Part shown: piece by piece, positions 1 to 12,000 of the stretch
Layout of the letters: the number at the start of each line of letters is the position of its first letter
Position numbering within the stretch: position 1 is the first letter of the stretch
Source: Xestospongia muta
Lineage: Eukaryota; Porifera; Demospongiae; Haplosclerida; Petrosiidae
Direction: 5' to 3'
Length of the DNA stretch: 64,000 nt
Assembly: GCA_963693285.1 (NCBI GenBank)
Contig: OY848925.1
Coordinates: 3,016,932-3,080,931, forward strand
Translations under genes and position numbers: made by a program
Notes under the pieces: generated by a model
Told to the model about the DNA's origin: nothing
The model's input: the letters and a program-made list of their open reading frames with translations, nothing else
Databases searched by the model: none

Positions 1-9
1 AGCACTTAC

Positions 10-30
10 TTGTTCGACAACTTCAGTCAT
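10..30 (-). CDS. possible first coding exon of a gene running off the left edge
   Basis: Read on the minus strand, an ATG at 30 opens a seven-residue exon (MTEVVEQ) that ends in a consensus GTAAGT donor at the window edge. A TGACGTAA (CRE-like) box lies about 45 bp upstream of the ATG. This is the usual layout of a short first exon, but seven codons are too few to identify a product and the match could be chance. Confidence 0.3.
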
Positions 31-1046
31 TTTAACACACAGCTATGTATGTTATTAGTCTGCAAAGCCCCTTACGTCATCGTGTAACACCTACTACAGG
101 AAGTACATCTTTAATTTGTAGTAATCTCAGTTTCAATGATTTTTATAAAATAAGGTATTGCACAATTTTCGTCAATGAGATGTGAACTATTCATGTTAAA
201 AATGTTAACTTAGAAAAAAAACATGTACATCCAATTTTCACTGTAGCCTCCCTTTTAAATAAGAAGTAAAAAGTTATTTAGTAAATAATGACTTATTTAA
301 AATATATGTTAGGAATGAAAACAGTGTGATGTTTAACCTATATAACCATATATTGGTTAAATCAACCAATCGATTTGCACAGAGTAGAACAACGTTTTCA
401 CAAGTATATTAGCAGTCTTATACAGAGAATATATCTAACAGTGTTATACTTTTGTGTCATTATAATTTTTAAATTATAGCAGAATTTCATTAAAAAACAT
501 GATAAAAATGTGTACCACATCTTTCCTATTTACTACCACTCTTTGAGATGTATACATTAGTACAGCTATATCTTCTTATTTTTTAGACCATAACATTTTA
601 CATTCTTTTATAAATCCAATGCAACTGTTATTATAATCTGTCTAACATAACATGTAACAGCAGTTCGTTCTTGTGAATTTTTTTGAATTTGATTCTTAGC
701 ATGTCTCTATTTCTTCTTGCTCACTACCAAATCTAATATGGTATATGAAGACATCCTTGAATTTCTCTTTTGAATCTCTTTAATTACATACCATAAAGAA
801 CATTTAAATTTTCTATCAAGAATTAATTAATAATTATTGTTAATTGAAAATACTTAAGTAGCAAAGCTAATAAATGACTTTTAAAGTATTGCTACATTAT
901 TTAATAATCAATAAAAATATAGACACAGACTTAAAATTCAAATTAGTTCAAAGAAATGCAAATCAATAAAGTTATTAAACTAACACAAACTAATATATAG
1001 ATTATTATATATATTATAGTTTCTCTATTTTTATAAATACATCATT
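31..1046. other. intergenic spacer
   Basis: No coding potential is visible in this AT-rich spacer beyond stray short frames. Positions about 330-405 resemble one arm of the palindromic MITE at 47,638-47,871, sharing the stretch around TATATTGGTTAAATCAAC, so the spacer holds an old fragment of that family. Confidence 0.6.
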
Positions 1047-3060
1047 TTATGTACAACTTTCATCTTCCAGTTGTAAGCAGTTTTTTTGAGAATACAACTC
1101 AATAAGTTCTGCCCATGTCTCATCATATTTTAAGAGAGTAGAATTCCCTTTTAAAAAAGTACAACAATTTACAATACTAGGTTGCAACATAAACTTACCA
1201 ACTATTATTAATCCATACTTAGCTCTTGTAATACCTACATTGACTTGATGTTCATCAGTCAAAAATCCCAGGTTCTCTCTCATCCATTTACGATCAGGTT
1301 GTACAAACTTACGACACTTTATTTCACTTATTGGTAGTGAACGGACTGTTGTCAAGATTACAATGTTATATTCATCACCTAGAAACACAATTTAGTATGT
1401 AACAAGCATATTTGAGTACCTATAGAACAATCTTTAAGATTATATTAAGACTGACCTTGACTTTCAACAATAGTGCCAATTCTTGGATTGACCCAGCCCA
1501 TTAATTCATCATCTTCTTTAACCATCTTTTTTAATAACTCCTTTTGAGCTTTATATGGAGTTAATATAGCTATATCATCATATTTTACAGCATGACATTT
1601 TTGTAGTCTTTTTACACACTTCAACTATAATTACAAATAATTGTAAATATTAATTAAAACATATTATGCACTTACAACAACATTAGCTTCCTTTTTATTG
1701 GATATTGAGTGAAAGCCAACATTTCTTTGATGTAGTTCTTCACATATAATATTTTTTTCCTCTTTTCCAATTACATCATAAAACATAATGGGACAATTTC
1801 GTTTGCGCCAAAATGACATCAGTTTAGGAGTTAATGGATTTCTATGAATTACTGTTTGATCTGCTTTTAGAAGGTCATCATAAAAGCATTGAGAGGGTCC
1901 TTTACATATGAACGAATGCTATAGATAACAAGATGATTATATTGTGAAATAATGATACATGTGTTTACCATGCGATATTGTATTTGTAATGTAATGAGAT
2001 GATCTTTAAATTGATCTTTGTCACTTCTCTCAATCATTGACGCATATCTCTCAAATAGTGATATTCCCAGACCACATTCCTTAGCTGGACTATATTTGAT
2101 AACTGGTTGAAGTTGTTTATGATCTCCAATAAGTACTACATGATCACATAGACTGGCTGCTGCTATAGTCTCAGGTTCATTGGCCATACCACACTCATCA
2201 ATTATACATTGAGCTATTCTATTTCCTTCTGCTAATATAAGAAGTCGTTGACTACAAGTTTCATTGCAAGTACAAAGAACAATGTCATAGTTCATCATTA
2301 TCTCTTTCATTTCAGCCATCTTGATAGTATCTTTATATCTGTCAAGCCATTTATAGCACATATAATATTTATCAGATATTTTACTTACTCTTTGCGTTGA
2401 ACTGATGATGGAATAAGGCCTTTCTCTAATAATTTGTTAAATTCTGTTTCTATTCTAACAATTTCAGGAAAAGCCTTTCTTATTTTGTAGTGTAGTGCAT
2501 CATTATGGAACCTTTCCAAACAGCGACCTTCAATGCTACCTTCTTTTATTTTCTTTAAGTTGTGACAAGGATCAGGAAAGTCATGCCTTTCGTGTGTACG
2601 ACCATAAAGACGAAGAACATTTATCTTTTGGGCAGCATCTTTAAACTTGGTATTCAACAACTGCAGTTTTTCTATTGTAGCAAACATGATTACAAATATG
2701 TAAAATTAATATGTCTTACCATGAACTACATCAACTGCTTTATTTGAAGGACCACAATAAAGGACACATTGTGCATAAAGAGCCTTGTTCTTTAATTGGA
2801 GGATCTTGTTCTCTTTTGAAAAGATATAAGCTAAATGAGCTCCAGTGACACTCTTACCAGTTCCTATAGACACAATATACTAAGCATAAAATTCACCACA
2901 TCAGTCTTTAACCTGGAGGTCCTTGAATGAGTTGAAATTTATTCTTAAGTGCATGCTCAACACCTATTTTTTGTAAATCATTCAATTGGACTCCAGTATC
3001 CCATACTTGACAGGCAAGTGGATCAGTTTTCATAATTTGTAAGGCAGTCATCTTCTCTGA
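1047..3060 (-). other. copy A C-terminal helicase module 3
   Basis: GPPGTGKS spans the junction of exons near 2,915 and 2,865. IIDECGMANEPE and LIGDHKQLQP lie near 2,100-2,200, QIQYRM near 1,975, GDEYNIVILTT near 1,350-1,380 and NVGITRAKYG near 1,215-1,250. It closes with an exon ending in ESCT before TAA. A 51-nt intron near 1,146-1,197 is a multiple of three and reads open, but copy B has 52 nt there, which shows it is an intron. Confidence 0.85.
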
Positions 3061-6000
3061 ATACAAGATAAAATCATTGTAAATAAATGCAATGTCAGTA
3101 CAGCAAATATACTAACCTTCAGAATTAGCAGTGGGAAATGACTTCATACCTTGTGCTATTTTTTTGGACAATTCTGACCATTTCAATGCTTTTTCACTGC
3201 TGTTTTTAACAATATGGAGTCCATCCTTCAGTCTACCATACACACGACTATAGCAATGAAAACATAAATATGAAGCATAGCAATATTAAGTATTGAACTT
3301 ACTGAAAAGAGTCAGGCATTGAAATAATTTGCATCTCACAGGTCAAAGGCTTGCATCTATTAGATAAATGCTTGGCTACACATTCTGATATTCTACAAGA
3401 CTCATCACCTTCAGCTAACATACTTATGCATTCTGATTTTTTGCTATCTTTCTCACTAGAAAATCTCCTTGTCACAACAAAATGGTAGACAGCATGTAAA
3501 GTCTTTTCTTGAGTTGGTATTTCATATCTAGCACAGACAAAATCCCCAGCTTTAATTTCAATGAACTCCAAGGATTCTAACTTAGATTCGGGAATCTCAA
3601 GTATTATTTTGCCATTGGGTTTATAGTAAACATCATCAATACAGTTGTCCACTGGAATCAATCGAGGCCATTGTAGAGTAACATCATAAAGGAATGTTAA
3701 TTCTTTAGTCTTCACACATTCATTTGCAGCTTCAGCTACTAACACTTTACTCCATAACTCAACATACTCACTAATTGAATGATATTGTTCTCGAGATGCT
3801 TTATGCAGTTGTATATCTGAGAAACACAGAGCTGGACTTTGGTTATGTTGAATACAAACTCTAACAGTTGGAGCTATTTCTATTAGCTGTAAACAAGGAG
3901 AAGGAAATGATTGTTTTAGTGACTTTCCTAGCCACACATCAATAATTTCACCAGGTGAAAAGCGCCTTGTCACATCATAAACAACAATTGGACTTTCAGA
4001 AAATAAGGAACAATGTGACTTCTTCATCGCTGTTTTCTGTGAAAAGCATATAGGGATAAATTTCTGGACACATAATAGTTGTTCATCCGATAATGTCTTT
4101 AAGCTCTCTTGAATCAGCTTCCATTTATCAACTTCAATTGAGACTACATTACTCAAAATTGGAGCCAAATATTTTGAGCATTTTAGTTGTTGTTTGTTGT
4201 CATCAAAATGGTGGTAGATCATGAGTTGTACACAGCACTGTGGCCTCTCTAATAAATGAGTATCATTAACTAGAGAAAAGTCACCTATGTTTGAATTGAG
4301 CACAAGGTAGTTTGGACCATTACTTAAAGAAGTAGAAGTGATGTGCCATGTTATGTGCTGGTCATCTATTGAGCAATAGTTGAGGTCAGAATAACTGAAT
4401 TGAATATCTTGACCACGGATAGACTTGAATTCTTTAGAAGGAAAATAGAGCTCAAACTTGTTTGTTTTGACTGTTGATCTGGATACAAAGGCTTGTGTTC
4501 TTTGTAAAGTAGCTTCACATGATCTAGTTACCAAAACATTATTGTAGGCACGCTCAAACTCTTTGGACATTTTAGACTTCAGGTTAAGATGCCGGCATAT
4601 CTGTTTTAAGTTATCCTGGGAATAAGTAATGTCTTGTTTATTGAGAAGTGCAATTACCAGTCTTTGCACTAAAAGATCAAAGTAACGTCTAATTGGAGAA
4701 GTAAAATGAGTGTAAGTTTCAAGACAAAGATTATAGTGAGACTGATTCTCTGAATCAGAGGCTAGACTGTATGTAGCAATAGCACTAATTGACCTCAATG
4801 CATTATGCACTATAGCAAGTTGTGGGTAAAGTTTATCAGTAGATAGAAGCCACCTAACTTTGTTGTAATCACCTTTATTGTATGCAATATGAAGTTGTTC
4901 AAGTGTTGAGGTTGTGATATACAATGGACTCAGATTGTCATCGGATATAGAGTAGCGTTTCAATGTAAACGAATGACCAGTGACACTCTCATAATTTTTT
5001 TGAATTTTTATTACATCTTCCTGCTGAGGAGGCATTTGAAAGCGAACTAGAGCCATTTCTGGAAGGCTTTCTTTTAAATATTCAGCTATTGCTGCATTAG
5101 TCCATATCATTAGCTCCTCAACAATGAGGTGGGTTTGCCAGCAGTCCTCTTCACCTGGCTCTGATACCTCATAACTGTATGCTGCATCACTTAGTCGATC
5201 TACTCGTAACTTCATTGCTACTTGGTACAACAGTTTAAGAGTGTCAACCATAGACATGCCATATTGTTTGGTATCATAATCTGTTATTTGTTTTTTCATC
5301 TCTTCAAATTCAATTGGCTTTCCATCCATTAAATTTTGAGCTGATTTGTATGTTAATTGAGCTTGAGATGTTACTTGTGCTTTTTCAGGATAACCATTAC
5401 ATATTATGTTAATGACTTTTCCTTCCTTTATGACTACAGTGGCTGTTACAGCTAAGGCGTCATGAGTTGTATTACAGTTGAGACTGAAGGACTGAGTTAT
5501 TATATTGTGGGGTAACATATGGACAACATTGTCTCCCATATAAACAGATGTTCCTCTTCTTTGGGCAATTTTATCAAGTTCATGTTCTTTGGGAATATAC
5601 TTGGCAACATTAGTAATGAGTACAGCTAATTTGTACGTGTTATGTTCTTGTAGGGGAATTAGACTAATAGCGTCATCAAGATCTTTTGCACCAGGTGGAT
5701 CAATTGTAAATGCTTGATCGTAATGATCTCCTTCTGGTGTGGTTAGTATTGGATCACACTCAATATTATCTTCAATACCGTGAGAAATCTTTAGGAGTCT
5801 CTCTGTAAAAAAGAGGTTTGTCGTACAAGGTAATGCTTCTACAACAGCTCCTAGTGGTTTCCTGTACTTTTTTGGTGCCCATCCAAGTATTTGAACAACA
5901 AACAACAAGCTCTGTGACATACTATATGGAACTAGTTCTTTAATCTGTGGAAGCTTGTTATCACCAGATTGATGAATTAATGGCAATGATTCTTTTTTAA

Positions 6001-9000
6001 AAACAGTGATGAAATCTTTTTGAGATGCACTCACAATCTGATGATTATATTGTAACAGATTTTGGGAGATTTTGGGTAAATTAACAATTCCTGGAGCACA
6101 TTTATCAAGAGGGTAGAAATTGATGACACTGTACTGATCAGCTCGACAGATATACTTTGTGGGATGCCTAGCTTCAATGACCTTGACAACTCTCCCATAC
6201 TCACGAACCTCTCCTTCTTCATTTGTCTGCTTGCCAATTATTTGCACTCTTACAATGTCACCACTAAATGCTCCTTTTCTGTAATTATAGCCATTTATAG
6301 TTACTGTCCTTCTATTGCCTTCTCCTACTAACAAAGCTATGGCACTGTGTTCATTTTTGATTTGCAATTCACAAGTGACTACCTCTAGATCTGATGTTGC
6401 TGTTTCATCTTCTTGGTCATTATTGCTGTCTATGGTATTGTCTTTTTCATTGACAAGACCCCATGTAGATTCACTCTGTACATCTCTAATCTGCTTTTTA
6501 CAATATTTGTATTGCAGTATCTTTTGGCTTGACTGTTTATATGACTTTAAGATGCTGTCCTTAGTTGATGCTTCTTCATCTGTATAACTGTTAATACCAT
6601 TCAATGGAAATATCTTCTCTTGCAAAAGTTGTAATGAGTTCTGTGTACATTGTACTTTTCTAGATATATTTGATGCTACATGAAATGTTTTAGATAGCAC
6701 ACATCGTCTGATGTAATCCTTCCAACAGGAACACTCATTGTCCATGTATTCCTCTATTTTCATTAAAAGGAATGGATTACCAGCACATACTACAAGTGAC
6801 TTAGCACGTGTTAAAGCAGTATTAAAGACATATTGACTGCATGGAGTCTTAGTGGGATTTTTTGATTTTCCTTCAACTGTAGTTGGCTCAGCTGTACTCA
6901 AAAATACTGCCTCATATTCTCGACCTTAAAATACAACACAAAATTCCAAGACATTAGTACATAGACCCATACATTGAATATCAAAAACTGTTAAAACATC
7001 AATTAATGGATAAATAAATCCATCTTCATCAGTACTACTGAGTTGCTCATACTTCTTATTAGATTTGATTTCTTCATTAAACATAAATTTCTAATAAAAA
7101 CTATTAAGTCGATACAATCACAAAGTATACACATACCTGGTTAGCTGTTGTGGCCATTACACAGATCTTAGAAAGATCTTTTTCTCCCCATTCAGTTGTA
7201 GGCCAATCATTAACATATTTCAGTACTTCTTGAAGCAGCAACTCAATTTCTATCATATTTATACTTTCAGTTACTTCTGTCTCGTTGCTAAGGTTTGAAC
7301 AAAGAAAATGAACCGGATATTTAGCTTTTGGGTGCAAAGATGCTGAAGCTTCAGCTACTGTTATCAAGGCAGATTGGTAAAAGAGATACGAAGGTAGAGA
7401 TAACAATGCATGATGACATCGATAATTTGTTAAAAGTGTAGCACAGTGTGTCTTTGAGAATTGATAGAACCTCTTCTGTGAGTACTTCAAATGGAGCCTT
7501 TCCAAGAGAGAAACATTTAAGCCATGTTTTATTGCTGTGTCACCCAAGACAAGTAATGAAGGACCAACCTGTATATATATAATAATTAGTTAGGGATTTC
7601 TTTGTATTGGTATGCTTGTGTGCAAATGTAAAAGTTTACATCATACCAATAAGATGATAGAGTGTTAAAAATTCTGTTTTTTAAAAGTTATTTTTGATGA
7701 ATATAAAGTAGTCTACCTGATATATATTATGGAATCTAGAATATAAATAGACATTGTCATAATTAACTCACTTGTTTGTGGTCTCCTGCAATGACAATCT
7801 TAGTGTTCCTATCAGCCAAACATAATGGAGCAATAGACTCTGGCTCACGGGTCTGTGCACCTTCATCAAGTAGAATATGTGTAAAGAATCCTTTATGAAC
7901 ACGATCAAGAAGATGAAGAGAGGTAGAAAATGTTGTGACGACTAAGTGGATTTCCTCCAGTCTTTTGTTAGAAATTTTCTTAGAAGTGCTGTAATGTACT
8001 GAATACATTGGATCGTAGTTGTAATTCCCATTGGGAATAAGACGAAGGGCTTTAGTGTACCATCCATTGGCATACATGTTTCCAAAGTAACACTCAATAA
8101 AAGCATCAGCAGAAGCCTGATGATGGGCACAGATAAGGACACGTGAATTATGATTGTGTCGTAATATCTGGTAAGCTGTACGAGCTAACAGTCGGGTTTT
8201 ACCTGTTCCAAAAGAACCAATGATGAGAACAGGAGCTTTATGAGATTCACAATTCATAATAGTTGTTAAGGCTCTCATTTGTGGGCTGGGTAAAGTTTGA
8301 TTTTGTCCAAGAGGCAGATCAAGCTGAACAATCCTGGAAACACATTTTATTGGAGGCACAGGTGGTGGAAGTGACTTCATTACTTCATTAGATGTAAAAT
8401 CATCTTTGCCACTGATAATAATTTTATCAATAACGTCAGTAGGTAGGTTATCAATGGCTCTGTGCAAGCGATCAAAGTAGGAATACTTGAGTACAAATGT
8501 AATATGAATCTCATTAATAACTAGCTGTTGATGTCGAGTATTAATTTCTGGATAATGTTTACACATGATATTCAGTACTTGTGCTGTAAAGCCTATATAC
8601 ATTGCTTCAGCACCCTTTCGTTTAGGAGTTACAAGATCAGCTTGCACTCGTTTACCAGATTTTGGGAGCTGAATTATAACAATTCCTTCACTAGCTTGTT
8701 TTGCATATGTCATAACATCACCATCAAGTTTTCTTCCTGAAATTTTACCAAACTTTTGATACTTGTCTTTGGCATCCCAAAATTGTCTCCCATTATAATA
8801 ATTATGTAAGACAGTAAGTGTGTAGTTACCATCACATCTACAAGTGAGAAGAGAATAAAGAAATGAAAATTAACAGAACTATACCTCTCCTGAAGAATAC
8901 GTTCATGTTCTTCTTCTTCTCTACATAGTAACTGATGAAATTTTCTTTTATAGTTCTCTTTTGTTAGACGGGATTCCAATACTTTTCTATCATAAGGTTG

Positions 9001-12000
9001 ATGATTGTGTTCAAAGAATAATGACTGGTGTTTCAATTCTTTGGTCGAAAGTTTAGTAATTTCAGTATTAGAAGAAGGCTGATGTTGAGGTGGTGGAACT
9101 ATTAATGGATGAGAGGAATTGAGTTTCTTTTTTGATTGAGAAGGTTTTAATGCAACCACTTGTGGTGATAGTGAAGCAGGTAAACTACATTGAGTCTGGG
9201 GATTTCCTTTTGGATTTTGCTTCATGGGTAGAGACGGAGGTTTGCCTTGTGTTACAGGTAGAGTAACATGTGGTAATGTTGACTGTGATGATTTTCTTTG
9301 AATTGGAATTGTTGACTTATTCTTTGTATTTGGATTATGTTCAGGAGTGGAGTTGGATTTCATTGGCAACAGTGTTTCTTTTGAGTGGGTTTTTTTGATG
9401 GTGTTGAGCTGAAATAAACAATTAGTTGTATAAAGGAGTAATTTTATGTAAGACAAGTTAAATGTAGTTGTATTAACTTGTATAACATGTACAAAGTAAT
9501 ACATAAAATTATTACTTTTAGTGAAACTTTAGGTTCACTTGGATGAGGGAAGCAAATGGTACGAAACAATGATGATATCTCTATTAAAAATAATAATATG
9601 TTGTACATGCACAATAAAATTACAGCTCACCTGTGGGATTTTGACTTTGAAGAAGATTATAAAATTGTCTTTCTATTCTACAAAAAACATCTTTGCAAGA
9701 AATGAATGTCTTATGTTCCAAGCATCGTGAAATAAATTCTCTCCAACACCATTTTGGTTCATCTATTATAGCTTCAGACATCATCAGAACCAAGGGATTA
9801 CCAACAGCTACAACTAAAGATTTTGCTCTGGTGATTGCTGTGTTAAATAGAGCAGGATGACAGAAACTCTTTAGTAAATCAAATGGTCTTCCAGTTGACT
9901 CTAGACTTTCAACTGTACTCATGAAGAGAAGACGATATTCTTGGCCTACATTTAATTGGTCATTAAAATATAATTCCTAAATTAATTGTTGTAACCTTGC
10001 ATTTGGTAGCTTGTAATGACATTTACACCTCGTAACTCAGTATATTCAGCATTTGTATGAATGAGCTTGCGTATAAGAGATGCCTAGAAAAATCTAGTAA
10101 GTTGTAATTTTAACACTATCAATTACAAATACCTGTCTTAAATTGGTTGTCATTATACAGATATCTTTGAGTTCCCAGCTTTTGTACTTTGCAAACCGTT
10201 GTACCTCAGAAAGCAGCAATTTAGCCTCAATCTCATTATCCATATTTGCTGAGATAATATTCTCAAAACTTGAAGATATGAACATAAGAGGATAAGGTGC
10301 CTCTAAATGGTAAGGAACACGATAACATGGTATCAATTTTGAGCCATAGAATAGCTTTGAAGGTAAATCCAACAGAGCAGCATGGCTTCTATAGTTGACA
10401 TCCAATGATGCCACATATTGCTGTGCTGTACCACCAATTTCTATATATTGGTCATGTAACCTCTGGAGAAGAGACATACCAAGACCATTGCGCTGAGGCT
10501 CCTCACCAAGTACAACTAGTTTAGGTCCTACCTATAAATGATAATTATAGATAGAATTGCTGCTAATACAACAAAAAGGCACACACCTGTTGACAGTCTC
10601 CAGCAATAATTATGTGAGTATTTGCATTAGCCATTATGAGTGGACTAAGGGCTTCTGGTTCTCTTGTTTGAGCACCCTCATCAATGAATATATGGGTAAA
10701 AAAATCAGATGGCACAACTTTGGACATTCTCAATGCTCCACCAAATGTACTTACAACAACAACATAAGACTTACTGCGATACCTACTAGTAAACTGTCTG
10801 TCCCTGAAGTCAGTAGCAGCAACATATCGAGGAGAGTGAATACGATGGCTACTATTGGTGACTCTAACAATTTCAACTTCCCATGGACTTTTTCGGTTAG
10901 TAAGCATTTTTTCAAAGTAATCATCCATAAAGATGTCAGCTGAGTGTTGATGATGACAGCAAATAAGAACACGACATCTTTGTCTACTCTCTTTACATTG
11001 CCTTATGAAATATTCTGTAGCAACAGCAAGAATACGTGTTTTACCACAACCAAATGGTCCAGATAACAAAACTGGAGCAGATGATTGGCTATTTATGATT
11101 ACTTGTAAAGCTGGATACTGTTCAGGATCAAGATCTAATTCAGGATATTTTCTTTTAGGCATTTTTCTAGTTTCTAATTGACATTTGAAGTCATCTGAGG
11201 TTGGAAGAATTCTTTTCAAAACTTCACTTGAGATTTTACAAACCCCATCATTTAAATCATGAAAATAAGAATGATTAACTTCAAAATTAACAAGAACGTT
11301 TGTTGAAGAACAGTATCTCAATTTTGTTCCTATTTGTTTAGCATCATATTCATTAAAACCAATATAAAGGTTCTCATCCATTGCTTTGTTGTTGCAAGAG
11401 AGAAGTCTTGCCTTACATTGAATTTCATGACACGTGATAGTTACATTACCATTACTTGCCTGAGTTGCATACATGATTTGTCTTGAGGCCATTCCACTGA
11501 TATAACCATAAAAATTGTAAGACTCGCTTAATATAATATTTGGCAAGTTACTTGTAACAGTCAGATCATACCAGCCATCACACCTAGAGTGATTAGATTT
11601 AATAACAATAACTTACTGTGTTTATCATACTATATTACAGTTAAGTCTCTACTAAACACTTGTATTTAATGAAAGGCACTAAAGTGCCGAACCTCGCTGT
11701 AGTTTCTAAGTTATTTATAAATTCTATGCCATATTTAAACAAGTGGGCGAGCAACCTTAGGGTTGTTATGACAACAACCTATTTTTTACAGTGCAGCTTA
11801 GGCCCAGCTATGATGTTGTTATTGCAAGAAAATTTATTAACATTCCAGAAGGTGTGGTTATAAAATGGTAATTTTTGTCATTCTGTATATGCTCATTAAT
11901 TGTTGCTTGATTTCTAGCTTTGCCATGTTTGTGAAGCAGTAACTGAGTAAGTGATAGTATCATTCAATTGCCAAGCAAGATTAAGTGCTAATTTCGTGAT

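Noticed and set aside
1146..1197. Reading through the last intron of helicase copy A as coding sequence
   Set aside because: The matching interval in copy B is one base longer and breaks the frame, and both have good GT/AG sites, so it is an intron.
6031..6587. Short frames on both strands inside the giant RNB exon
   Set aside because: Out-of-frame shadows of the RNB coding sequence.
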